A DNA stretch of 64,000 nucleotides from Chloroflexota bacterium (GTDB taxonomy: Bacteria > Chloroflexota > Limnocylindria > Limnocylindrales > CSP1-4), in the NCBI GenBank assembly GCA_005883615.1, contig VBEC01000020.1, positions 46,225 to 110,224 on the forward strand, read 5' to 3'. The position numbers were made by a program, and so were the translations under genes. The notes under the pieces are model-generated. The model searched no databases. It had not been told where the DNA came from and saw nothing but the letters and a program-made list of their open reading frames with translations. Below, in pieces: positions 8,346-15,966 of this stretch; position 1 is the stretch's first letter; every line of letters begins with the position of its first letter.

Positions 8346-8586
8346 AAACTGCCCGGCATCAGGTGGTGAATAGGACGTGGCGATCTCGAGCCCCCTGCGT
8401 GTCGTCCCGAAGGCTCCCGCGCGTCGATAGTAGTTTCTCTGGGCGGTCCCGGCACGGCCTCCGTGCTGAGACGCATTCGATAGAACTCGGCCGAATCCGG
8501 GCAGGCGGACGTGCTGAATGGGGCGCGAAGCTCTGCCACAGGGCCGTGGGCCCGCCTGTCAGCCTGGCTTAGGGGAGATCTCGAAC
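8346..8586. other. Intergenic region between divergent glpP and an acidic-protein gene
   Basis: This stretch holds the presumed promoters of both divergent genes, including TACTAT at 8432-8427 on the minus strand. The glpP frame stays open leftward here without a standard start codon. No other gene or RNA was recognised. Confidence 0.4.
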
Positions 8587-8931
8587 ATGGACGACACACG
8601 AGCGATGGATCCGGACGATCGCCGACCGGCGGACGAGCCGGCCGCGGACGAGCCGACCGCGGACGAGCCGGCCGCGGACGAGCCGGCCGCCTGGGACCGG
8701 CACGAGATGGAAACTGACGACGCCGGCGAACTGCAGGAACGCGACGTTGAGCCCCTCAACCCGAAGTGGAACAAGGGCCAGATGGCCGAGGAGCGGGAGG
8801 ATGGCACCCGCAGCCCGCTGGCAACCGACACGGAGCTGACGCAGCCCTCCGGCGGCCTCTCCGGACACGGGTCGAACCCGGGCGGAGGCGAGCGCTGGGC
8901 CGAGCGGGATCGCGAGGGCGACAGGGGCTGA
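8587..8931 (+). CDS. Small acidic repeat-containing protein of unknown function
   Basis: A 114-residue, highly charged and apparently disordered protein without signal peptide or membrane segment. The ATG at 8587 follows a GGGGAG ribosome site. Residues ~15-34 are four copies of an ADEPA-type pentapeptide encoded by a 15-base tandem repeat. The rest is rich in Glu, Asp, Arg, Gly and Pro (LNPKWNKGQMAEERE). No family was recognised. It is transcribed away from the glycerol operon and converges on modB. Composition is compatible with a small stress or hydration-type protein, but nothing specific supports that. Confidence 0.65.
   Translation: MDDTRAMDPDDRRPADEPAADEPTADEPAADEPAAWDRHEMETDDAGELQERDVEPLNPKWNKGQMAEEREDGTRSPLATDTELTQPSGGLSGHGSNPGGGERWAERDREGDRG
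8629..8688 (+). repeat. Four tandem copies of a 15-base unit
   Basis: Units GCGGACGAGCCGGCC lie at 8629-8643, 8644-8658, 8659-8673 and 8674-8688; the second differs by one base. In frame they encode repeated ADEPA or ADEPT. The length is a multiple of three, so copy-number change would not break the gene. Confidence 0.9.
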
Positions 8932-8932
8932 C

Positions 8933-8973
8933 AGCTCATGCAAACGAGCGGTCTCCGCACGACGGCGTGAGCT
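8933..8973. terminator. Candidate bidirectional hairpin between convergent genes
   Basis: AGCTCATGC (8933-8941) pairs with GCGTGAGCT (8965-8973) over nine positions with one wobble, filling the gap between the plus-strand acidic-protein gene and the end of modB. No T-run is present, so termination strength is uncertain. Confidence 0.45.
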
Positions 8974-9786
8974 TTAGCCGAGCCCCCTGAGGTCAAGCGC
9001 CCGTCGCCAATGGAGGGCGCGCACCGCGATCAGAACGCCAAAGGCCGCGGTGATCAGGATCGCGGCGACCGCGATCGCCCGATCGAGGTCGGCGCCCTGG
9101 AACTCGGAGTACACGAGCAGCGGCAGCGTCTGGGTCTGGCCCGGGACGTTGCCCGCGAACATGATCGTCGCGCCAAACTCCCCCAGTGAGCGCGCCCAGC
9201 TCATGACCAGGCCGGCGGCGAGGACCGGAGCTGCGAGAGGCATGGTGATCGAGCGAAAGACGTTTAGCTCGGTCGCGCCGTCCGCGCGCGCCGCATCCTC
9301 CAGATCGGGCTCGACACCGGCGATGCCCGTCCGAGCGGAACGGATGAACAAGGGCGCCGAAACGAACGTTTGAGCGAGTACGACGGCGGCCGTCGTGAAG
9401 GGGATCTCGAGCCCCAGCGTGTCGAGCGGAGGGCCCAGCAGCCCACGCCGCCCGAAGACAAGCAGGAGCGCCAGCCCGGCGACCGACGGCGGAAGTACGA
9501 TCGGCAGGTCGACGATCGTTTCGAGCAGCAGCGAGCCTCGGAACCGAGCGTGCGCCAGCACGACCGCGATCGGCAGACCGATCGCCACCGTCAGCAGCAG
9601 GCTTGCGGCTGTCGTGGCCAGGCTCAGCTGGAGCGCATCGAGCACGACGGCAGCGCTCAGCCCAGTGCCGAGCGCGCCGCCCAGCGCCGCTCGGGCGATG
9701 AGCACCGCGACCGGCAGGCCAAGAAAAAGCGCGAGGAGGCCCGCCAGCCCCCGCAAGGCGAGCCGGCCGGAGGACCGCCTCATCAC
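8974..9786 (-). CDS. modB: Molybdate ABC transporter permease
   Basis: A 270-residue inner-membrane permease with about six hydrophobic segments. The cytoplasmic coupling loop EDAARADGATELNVFRSITM is the EAA-type motif that contacts the ATPase, and GEFGATIMFAGNVPG is characteristic of ModB/CysT-type permeases. Translation can start at GTG 9784-9786 (four-base overlap with modA) or at the next codon, ATG. It ends the molybdate operon; the ATPase ModC is not encoded next to it. Confidence 0.88.
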   Translation of the reverse strand: MMRRSSGRLALRGLAGLLALFLGLPVAVLIARAALGGALGTGLSAAVVLDALQLSLATTAASLLLTVAIGLPIAVVLAHARFRGSLLLETIVDLPIVLPPSVAGLALLLVFGRRGLLGPPLDTLGLEIPFTTAAVVLAQTFVSAPLFIRSARTGIAGVEPDLEDAARADGATELNVFRSITMPLAAPVLAAGLVMSWARSLGEFGATIMFAGNVPGQTQTLPLLVYSEFQGADLDRAIAVAAILITAAFGVLIAVRALHWRRALDLRGLG

Positions 9787-10583
9787 GGTGCCGAGAAGCC
9801 GAACGACGCCAGGACCGCCTGCCCGGATGGGCCCCGCAACCAGCGCAGGAACGCCCGGGCGGCTTCCCCGTTTTTCGAAGCCCTGACTACGACTCCCCCA
9901 TAGGTAGCTGGCACGTTGGCCGCCTCGGGGACATCGATCGTGGCCACCGTCGCCGCCGTGTTCGCATCGGTCGTATAGACGATTGCTGCATCGCCTTCAC
10001 CAAGGGCGATCTTCGAAACGACCGATGCGACGTTGTCCTCCCGGGACGTCACATTCGCCTGGTAGCGCTTCACGAAGTCGAGCGGATAGCCCGCCTGGGT
10101 GGCGAGGTTGATGACGAGGCGCGCGGCATAGGTGCTGATGGGAACCGAGTCGCCCGCACCGATGATCTTGACGCCGCGCCTGGCCAGGTCTGCGGGTGTC
10201 AGGATCCCCGCGGGGTTCCCGATGGGGACGATCACCGCCAGGCGGTTGACCGCGAACCTCACGACGTCCCCGTCCGCGAGGCCCTTATCGATGAGCTCCT
10301 GCGGATTCGTCGTATCGGCCGACAGAAAGACGTCGGCTGGGGCGCCTTGCTCGATCTTCGTTTCGAGGGCTGCCGAAGAATCGGTGGAGATCACGAGTGT
10401 CACGCCCGGATTGGACGACGCCCAGGCAGTGCTGACCGCGCTCAACGCGCCCTTCAGTGATGCCGCTCCGTAGATCGTCAGACCGCTCGGCGCACCGCTC
10501 GTCGAGCAGGCTTCGACCGCCACTGCGAGCGTCAAACCGATCGCAAGGCCACACGCCAGGCCGATCGCGGGCCGCCGGCTCAC
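9783..10583 (-). CDS. modA: Molybdate-binding lipoprotein of ABC transporter
   Basis: A 266-residue periplasmic-type binding protein anchored as a lipoprotein. The hydrophobic N-terminus ends in VAVEAC, a plausible lipobox with Cys26. LTIYGAASLKGAL and GAPADVFLSADTTNP are ModA signatures that contribute oxyanion ligands. It delivers molybdate or tungstate to ModB. The GTG start overlaps the regulator gene by four bases, and its end overlaps modB, so all three are one transcription unit. Confidence 0.9.
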   Translation of the reverse strand: MSRRPAIGLACGLAIGLTLAVAVEACSTSGAPSGLTIYGAASLKGALSAVSTAWASSNPGVTLVISTDSSAALETKIEQGAPADVFLSADTTNPQELIDKGLADGDVVRFAVNRLAVIVPIGNPAGILTPADLARRGVKIIGAGDSVPISTYAARLVINLATQAGYPLDFVKRYQANVTSREDNVASVVSKIALGEGDAAIVYTTDANTAATVATIDVPEAANVPATYGGVVVRASKNGEAARAFLRWLRGPSGQAVLASFGFSAP

Positions 10584-11020
10584 GAATCAGCCGCTCTCGA
10601 CGACGGAACCTCCACGATCACGTTGGTGGCCTTGACGACGCAGATCGCCTCGTCTCCGACCCGGAGGCCCAGATCGTCCACAGCTTCAGCCGTCATGAGG
10701 CTCACCAGTCGGTGGGGACCGGCCAGGACCTCGACAACGGCCGCGACCCGATCCTTCTCGATCCGGGTCACGATCCCCTCGAAGCGGTTTCGCGCAGACT
10801 GGGCAACGATCGGACGGTCCGCCGCGGAGCGCCTCCGCTCGTCGATGATGCGAGCGATCTCGTCGATTGCCACGAGGCGCTGACCGCCCTGCGAGCGGGT
10901 GAGGGTGAGCCGACCCTCCTGCTCCCAGCGACGCACTGTCTCGACCGAGACGCCCAGCATCTCGGCCGCCTGGCCGACCCGCATCTCGCGACCCGGCGGC
11001 GGCTCCGGATTCCTCGCCAT
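10580..11020 (-). CDS. MerR-type HTH regulator fused to a TOBE molybdate-binding domain
   Basis: A 146-residue protein with two parts. Residues ~13-65 are a MerR/excisionase-like helix-turn-helix (VGQAAEMLGVSVETVRRWEQ). Residues ~77-140 are a TOBE/Mop domain (NRFEGIVTRIEKDRVAAVVE), the fold that binds molybdate in ModE and ModC. It is first in the operon with modA and modB, so it probably senses molybdate and controls their transcription. ATG 11018-11020 is used; an in-frame ATG at 11041 would add seven residues. Neither has a strong ribosome site. Confidence 0.8.
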   Translation of the reverse strand: MARNPEPPPGREMRVGQAAEMLGVSVETVRRWEQEGRLTLTRSQGGQRLVAIDEIARIIDERRRSAADRPIVAQSARNRFEGIVTRIEKDRVAAVVEVLAGPHRLVSLMTAEAVDDLGLRVGDEAICVVKATNVIVEVPSSRAADS

Positions 11021-11151
11021 ACAGAGGTATTGTCCGGCCATGCGACCGCCATGTCCAGAGGTTATCGGGCGCTGCCGGGAGAGAGCGCCACGATCGCTGA
11101 TGCCCCGGGACGGCGTGTCCGGGGCATCAGCGCTCAGGAAAGCGAGGGACG

Positions 11152-12099
11152 TCAGCCGGCGGGCGTCAGCGTCACCTGATAGATGCGCACGTCCTCCACC
11201 GAGCCGTCCTTGGCCGACAGGTTGTAGGCCTTGATCAGGCCCGGCTGCTCCCGCGTCACGTGGTAGGGCACCGTGATGTCGAACGTCCCCCAGCAGCCGG
11301 AACCGCACGTTGCGTGGACCTGCTGCCGAGCCAGAACGCTTCCGCTGGCCGTGTCGATCTCGACGAGGAACTCTGCCTCGAAGACGTTCGAGCTCCCGGT
11401 GATGCGCAAGGGGCTGGCCACCGCGGAGCCCCAGGCCGGACGGTCGACGAGAATGGCAGGGCTGAACGATCGGTAGTCGTCGCGCGTGATGGGCTGGTCG
11501 AATGCGGGCTGGGCATCCAGTCGGAGGGCCACCCGATCGACGTTCGAGAACTGCGTCAGCGTATACGTGAGCTGGGCAAGCCGGCCGAACATGGAGCTCG
11601 ACCCACCGCCCGATCCGAACTCCTTCGACAGGTCGACCGTTGCGGTTCCGTTGGCAATGGAAATCCCGAGGAGGAGGACGTTTTCCGGAATCTCCGTCGT
11701 GAAAGGGCCACCCGAAGCCTCGGCGCTCGTCGGCCCCGCGAGGAGCTGGTTCAGGGCTGCTCGCGCGACTCCGACAGTCCTGGGGACCTCGCGATGGACC
11801 GCCCCCAGCTTGCCGTCCATGAAGAAATACACGGTGAGGCTCGAGATTCCGCCGCCCGCGCTCGGCGAGGCGCCGGGCAATGCGGTATCCGCCGGAGAGG
11901 CCGCGGAGTCTGGTGACGACGCTGTCGCAGGCGGCGATGCGGACGGCGACTCCGAGGCGGACGAAGCGGGCGACGCAGACTCGTCGCCGGGCGACTGGGG
12001 GGCAAGTGTCCCGGCGTTGCCGATGGCGCCGCTGCAAGCAGCGACGAGGAGAATGGCGAACAGTGGGCCACTAGGACCGGAGATCGAGCTGAGCCTCAT
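11152..12099 (-). CDS. Lipoprotein with GerMN and Gmad2 domains
   Basis: A 315-residue secreted lipoprotein. The signal sequence ends LLVAAC with lipid-acceptor Cys22, and a Ser/Ala/Pro-rich linker runs to ~85. Residues ~85-200 match the GerMN fold (LTVYFFMDGKLGAVHREV; ATVDLSKEF). Residues ~212-312 look like an immunoglobulin-like Gmad2 domain (SPLRITGSSNVFEAEFLVEI). GerMN-containing LpqB in Actinobacteria is encoded beside the MtrAB two-component system. This gene likewise overlaps its kinase gene by four bases, so an extracytoplasmic accessory of the sensor kinase is a reasonable inference. Cys265 and Cys269 lie in the Gmad2 region. Confidence 0.8.
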   Translation of the reverse strand: MRLSSISGPSGPLFAILLVAACSGAIGNAGTLAPQSPGDESASPASSASESPSASPPATASSPDSAASPADTALPGASPSAGGGISSLTVYFFMDGKLGAVHREVPRTVGVARAALNQLLAGPTSAEASGGPFTTEIPENVLLLGISIANGTATVDLSKEFGSGGGSSSMFGRLAQLTYTLTQFSNVDRVALRLDAQPAFDQPITRDDYRSFSPAILVDRPAWGSAVASPLRITGSSNVFEAEFLVEIDTASGSVLARQQVHATCGSGCWGTFDITVPYHVTREQPGLIKAYNLSAKDGSVEDVRIYQVTLTPAG

Positions 12100-13583
12100 G
12101 GCGATGACTCCGTGCGGGCATCCGACACCTCCGGAGGCTGGCCCTCGACGGTCACGGTCCAGTCGCCCAGCGGTAACGAACGTGTCACAGGAACGCGCAG
12201 CTCGAAGCGCATTCCTCCAGCTGGCCGGAGCATTGTCGTCAACGTGCCGCCCAGCAGCCGGGCGTTTTCCCAGGCGATAGCGAGGCCGAGACCGCTCCCG
12301 CCGCGGTGACGCGAGGGGTCCGCCTTGTGGAAGCGCTCGAACAGGAGCGGCAGCTCCGCTGGCGGCACGCCCGGGCCGCCGTCCAGGACGGCGGCCACGA
12401 GCTCCTCGTGACCGTCGGCACCGGCTTCGACCCCGGCCACGACCTCGATCCTGCGGCCTTCGCCGTGTACCCGGGCATTGTCCAGGAGGTTGGCGAGCAC
12501 CCGCTCGAGGCGTCGTCGATCGGCGACGATTGTCGAAGGATCGCCGGGCATGGACACCAGGGCCTCCGGAGCGCGGGCCGCGACGACCGCCCGGATGAAC
12601 ACCTCCATGTCGAATTCGGTTGGCTGCAACCCCTCGGCGGCAGCGTCGAAGCGCGAAATCTCCATGAGGTCGTCGACGAGTGCGCGTAGCCGGCCGATGT
12701 CGAGCACCAGCAGTTCCCCAACGCGGCGACCCGGGGCCGGCAGCGCGTCCAGATGCCCGCGCAGGAGCGAGGCCTCGTTGATGAGCGCCGTCAGCGGTGT
12801 CCTCAGCTCGTGCGACACGTCGGCCACGAAGCGCCGTTCGCGAGCACCGGCCGCCTGCAGTTCGGCCACCTTGTCCTGCAGGGATGCAGCCATCTCGTTG
12901 AACGAGGCGGCCCACCGGCCGAATTCGTCACCTGACGCCACCGCCAGCCGGGCCGACAGGTCGCCCCCGGCGATGCGCTGCGCAGCGGCACCTGCTCGGG
13001 CGACGGGTTCGAGCAGGCGTCGAGCAACGGCTCGACCCGCGAGTGCCGCGAGGACCACGAGGATCAATCCTCCAACGGCCAGGGCCTGCGCGAGGCGGTC
13101 GATCGCGCCCTCCACTTCGGTGGAATCGAACAGGAAGTAGAAGCCGGGGCCGGAAGGCGGTAGGCGGGCACCGGTGACGAGCAGCGGCTTCCCATCGACG
13201 ACGAGGCGCTGGTAGCCGATGCTCCCCCCATCCACGATTGCTCGAAGCTCCGGCGACGTGCTCCTGAAGGCGTTGAGGGCGTCGAGGTCCGAGTTGAACG
13301 GGTCGCCATCGCCGAAGTCCACGACCGCGCCGTTCACGCCGCGCAGGGCGAATGCGTCGATGAGCCGCGTCCTGATTAGGTCGGCTTTGGTCGGCCGGGC
13401 AGGCAGCCGCTCGGCCGCCAGTACTGCGACGTTGAAGTTGGTCACGTCGCGCGCCGATTGCAACTGCTGGCCGCGTAGCGAGGTCGACACATAGAGGTAC
13501 GAGGCGAGCCCGAGGACCAGCGACGTCAGCGCGACGAGTCCGATGATCGTGACCGCGATCCGGCCCCGCACGCCGCGCAGCAT
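12096..13583 (-). CDS. Membrane sensor histidine kinase
   Basis: A 495-residue kinase. Two hydrophobic segments (residues ~9-31 and ~165-185) flank an extracytoplasmic sensor region. A HAMP domain follows (RRLLEPVARAGAAAQRIAGG), then the dimerisation box FVADVSHELRTPLTALINEA with the phosphoacceptor His. The N-box is RVLANLLDNARVHGE, and LDGGPGVPP and GGSGLGLAIA are the ATP-binding glycine boxes. All canonical catalytic elements are present, so it should be active. It overlaps the response regulator by one base and the lipoprotein by four, so the three probably act in one envelope-sensing circuit. Confidence 0.92.
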   Translation of the reverse strand: MLRGVRGRIAVTIIGLVALTSLVLGLASYLYVSTSLRGQQLQSARDVTNFNVAVLAAERLPARPTKADLIRTRLIDAFALRGVNGAVVDFGDGDPFNSDLDALNAFRSTSPELRAIVDGGSIGYQRLVVDGKPLLVTGARLPPSGPGFYFLFDSTEVEGAIDRLAQALAVGGLILVVLAALAGRAVARRLLEPVARAGAAAQRIAGGDLSARLAVASGDEFGRWAASFNEMAASLQDKVAELQAAGARERRFVADVSHELRTPLTALINEASLLRGHLDALPAPGRRVGELLVLDIGRLRALVDDLMEISRFDAAAEGLQPTEFDMEVFIRAVVAARAPEALVSMPGDPSTIVADRRRLERVLANLLDNARVHGEGRRIEVVAGVEAGADGHEELVAAVLDGGPGVPPAELPLLFERFHKADPSRHRGGSGLGLAIAWENARLLGGTLTTMLRPAGGMRFELRVPVTRSLPLGDWTVTVEGQPPEVSDARTESSP

Positions 13584-14272
13584 CAGGATCCCGGGCCTGG
13601 TCGGATGGCCTTGTAGCCGGCGCGGCGCACCGTCAGGATGAGACGGGGATCCGCCGGATCGTCCTCGATCTTCGCGCGCAGCCGCTGGATGGCGACGTCG
13701 ACGAGACGCGAATCGCCGAGATAGTCGTAGCCCCAGACGCGGTCCAGGAGCACGTCGCGGGTCAGGACCTGTCCGGGGCGGCGGACGAGCTCGACCAGCA
13801 GCCGGAACTCCGTGTGGCTGAGGCCAATCTCGCGACCGTCGCGCCGAACTGCGTGTCCGGCCTCGTCGATCTCGAGCGGGCCCATCTGAATGACGGGGGT
13901 CGCTGGGACAGCGGTCCGCCGCAGCGCCGCACGGAGGCGGGCCAGCAGCTCGGGCAGCTCGAACGGCTTGCGGACGTAGTCGTCGGCTCCGGCCTCGAGG
14001 CCAGCCACGACGTCGAGCGTGTCTGTTCGAGCAGTCAGCATCACGATCGGCACGGCCGACTCGGCTCGGATCGTGCGGGCGACGGTCAGTCCGTCGAGGA
14101 CCGGCAGCATGACATCGAGCACGACCGCGTCGGGCGACTCGGCCCGGAATCGCTCCAGGCCCGCTCGGCCGTCCCCGGCGGTGACGATCTCGTAGCCGGC
14201 AGCCGACAGGCCCAATGACGTGACCTCCCGTATCGACGGGTCGTCCTCGATGAGCAGGATGCGCGATGCCAT
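13583..14272 (-). CDS. OmpR/PhoB-family response regulator
   Basis: A 229-residue DNA-binding regulator. The receiver domain has acidic residues in LIEDDPS, phosphoacceptor Asp53 in VVLDVMLP, the switch Thr in IVMLTAR and Lys in YVRKPFEL. The C-terminal winged helix (LSHTEFRLLVELVRRPGQVL; RLVDVAIQRLRAKIE) is OmpR-like. It is the first gene of the operon with the kinase and GerMN lipoprotein, matching the mtrA-mtrB-lpqB order in Actinobacteria. Orthology to MtrA is not established here. Confidence 0.93.
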   Translation of the reverse strand: MASRILLIEDDPSIREVTSLGLSAAGYEIVTAGDGRAGLERFRAESPDAVVLDVMLPVLDGLTVARTIRAESAVPIVMLTARTDTLDVVAGLEAGADDYVRKPFELPELLARLRAALRRTAVPATPVIQMGPLEIDEAGHAVRRDGREIGLSHTEFRLLVELVRRPGQVLTRDVLLDRVWGYDYLGDSRLVDVAIQRLRAKIEDDPADPRLILTVRRAGYKAIRPGPGS

Positions 14273-14438
14273 CGATTGATTCTGCGGGAAGCGGACGCCG
14301 CCGCGCGCCCTGAGGAAGCCTCGAGATCCACGCGAGGAATGGCGACTGCAGCCTCCCTGCGAGCCGATCGGGCGGTTCGAAAGGCTCAGGAAATGTCCCT
14401 GGCACGAGCATCGACGGGCCTATGAAAGGAGGCTTTCG
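14273..14438. other. Upstream region of the response-regulator operon and the 24-residue peptide
   Basis: A divergent promoter region of about 165 bases. The strong ribosome site AAAGGAGG (14425-14432) of the following small plus-strand gene is clear. No confident -35/-10 pair was identified on either strand. Confidence 0.35.
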
Positions 14439-14513
14439 ATGATTCTCCTGCTGATCGTTGTCGTTCTTCTGCTCCTCCTTCTCGGCCTGTGGGGTTACAA
14501 CCGGGGCCGCTGA
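14439..14513 (+). CDS. 24-residue single-pass membrane peptide
   Basis: ATG ATT CTC starts a 24-codon frame ending in TGA at 14511-14513. The first 18 residues are almost all Leu, Val and Ile, and the last seven are WGYNRGR, a typical short transmembrane helix with a basic cytoplasmic tail. A consensus AAAGGAGG ribosome site stands six bases before the ATG, and a 12-bp hairpin follows the stop. The combination of start, ribosome site, membrane helix and hairpin supports a real gene although it is tiny. No family is assigned. It is divergent from the two-component operon, which may regulate it. Confidence 0.6.
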   Translation: MILLLIVVVLLLLLLGLWGYNRGR

Positions 14514-14530
14514 CGGAGGTGAGGATCTCC

Positions 14531-14557
14531 CGGACCGGCCTCTCGGAGGCCGGTCCG
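14531..14557 (+). terminator. Perfect 12-bp hairpin after the small membrane peptide
   Basis: CGGACCGGCCTC (14531-14542) and GAGGCCGGTCCG (14546-14557) pair perfectly around a three-base loop. There is no T-run, but stem length, GC content and position 17 bases past the stop codon suggest the 3' end of that short transcript. Confidence 0.65.
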
Positions 14558-14737
14558 ACCATGTCCGGCGAACACGCATGTAGCCGCGCCAGATTGAGGA
14601 CGAGGATGGGGTCACCCTCGCTCGCCGGTTCCTTCGGGCGCTAGCCGCGAGACCGCAAGCGGGTCGAGGCGGCTCAGGGCAAGCCCGCCTCCGAGGAGGC
14701 TGCCTGACCGACTCCCCGGCAGTCAGTCGGCGGAGAT
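14558..14737. other. Intergenic region with several inverted repeats, no gene recognised
   Basis: GAGGCGG/CCGCCTC (around 14667-14692) and CCGACT/AGTCGG (around 14708-14733) can form stems. The second lies just past the end of the glycosyltransferase gene and may terminate it. The segment was compared by eye with common riboswitch and small-RNA consensus sequences without a match. Confidence 0.35.
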
Positions 14738-15856
14738 TCAGACTTTTGCCGACACCTTATCCGGCACGCCGTCGCGGACCTCCTCGGCGCGGCCCCGGCG
14801 CCTGGCCCCGTCGCCGGTCAGGAGAAAAGCGTAGGCCGCCTCATATGCGTCGGCCATTCGAGCCGGTGAAAAACGGGCCACCGCCCGCTTCCTGATCCTC
14901 GCGCGCTTCAGCGCTCGCACTCGCGATACAGCCAGCTCCGCCTCGGTGAGGTCGTCGACAAGGAAGCCGTCGACGCCGTGCTCGATCGTCTCGGTGGGCC
15001 CGCCTGCGCGGCGTGCGATGACGGGGGTCCCGGCAGCCATCGACTCGATGGCGACGAGGCCGAAAGGCTCGGGCCAGGCGCCCAGCATGAGCGTCGCCAG
15101 GGCGCCCGCGTACAGCGCGTCCCTCTCGGGTTCGGCGAGCTCGCCCAGGAACTGGACCACGCCGTCGTCGATGGCCGGCTGGACGATCTCCTCGAAATGG
15201 CGCTTCTCGTGCGGGTCGTACACCTTTGCGGCCATGCGAAGTGGCAGTCCGGTCCGGCGCGCGAGCTCGATGCAGTCGGCGACCCCCTTCTCGGGTGTAA
15301 CGCGGCCGATGAAGGCGAGGTAGTTCCCTGGCTCGTCCGAATGGGGCATCCCTTCCAGCGGTAATCCGTGGTGGATCGTCGCGATCCAGTTGAGATCCGG
15401 CCACCAGCGGCCCTGACTGTCGCTGATCGCGACGAGCGGAATGTCCTTGAACTCCTCGAGCAGGCGCGGCACGCCGGACACGTCGAGACGCCCGTGGAGG
15501 GTGGTGAGCACGGGCTTGGGGCAGTATCGGGCGAAGAGGAAGCCCAGCGTCTCTACGTGTGAATGGAGGAGGTCGAACTCCTCGGCCCGCGCCCACGCGC
15601 GCGCCAGCGTGATGTTGATGTACGTCGCGACGTCGCCGCGATATCCCGTCGACCAGAGACTTCGTTCGGGCGTCGGGACGATGGCGCAATTGACGGTCGA
15701 GTCGCCCGGGCCGAAGAGCGTGATCCGATGCCCTCGAGCGACGAGTTCATCGATCAGGGCAGCAACGACTCGCTCCGTGCCGGCGTAGGTGGGTGGCGGT
15801 ACCGGCAGCATCGGTGGGGCGAGCATCGCGATCCGCAGGCTGCTCGATCGACTCAT
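14738..15856 (-). CDS. Glycosyltransferase family 4-like protein
   Basis: A 372-residue GT-B glycosyltransferase. The N-terminal domain opens with RIAMLAPPMLPVPPPTYAGT, containing the loop that binds the acceptor. The C-terminal nucleotide-sugar domain has FIGRVTPEKGV and the E-x7-E region EPFGLVAIESMAAGTPVI. These features place it among retaining GT4 enzymes; the sugar and acceptor are unknown. No sugar gene is adjacent. The ATG at 15854-15856 is preceded by TTTACT six bases upstream and no ribosome site, so the transcript may be leaderless. Confidence 0.85.
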   Translation of the reverse strand: MSRSSSLRIAMLAPPMLPVPPPTYAGTERVVAALIDELVARGHRITLFGPGDSTVNCAIVPTPERSLWSTGYRGDVATYINITLARAWARAEEFDLLHSHVETLGFLFARYCPKPVLTTLHGRLDVSGVPRLLEEFKDIPLVAISDSQGRWWPDLNWIATIHHGLPLEGMPHSDEPGNYLAFIGRVTPEKGVADCIELARRTGLPLRMAAKVYDPHEKRHFEEIVQPAIDDGVVQFLGELAEPERDALYAGALATLMLGAWPEPFGLVAIESMAAGTPVIARRAGGPTETIEHGVDGFLVDDLTEAELAVSRVRALKRARIRKRAVARFSPARMADAYEAAYAFLLTGDGARRRGRAEEVRDGVPDKVSAKV

Positions 15857-15966
15857 TCCACGAGTAAACCACGGCGGTGATGCCGGCGCCACTCGGTATC
15901 CGGGGGATGGCCGCCACGTTCGGCTGGCACGGCGTCGAGCCGAGCCCCGCCGCCTGGGAGCCAGGG

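Noticed and set aside
14593..14737. Possible known riboswitch or small RNA
   Set aside because: No match by eye to T-box, cobalamin, cyclic di-GMP, SRP, tmRNA or RNase P consensus elements.
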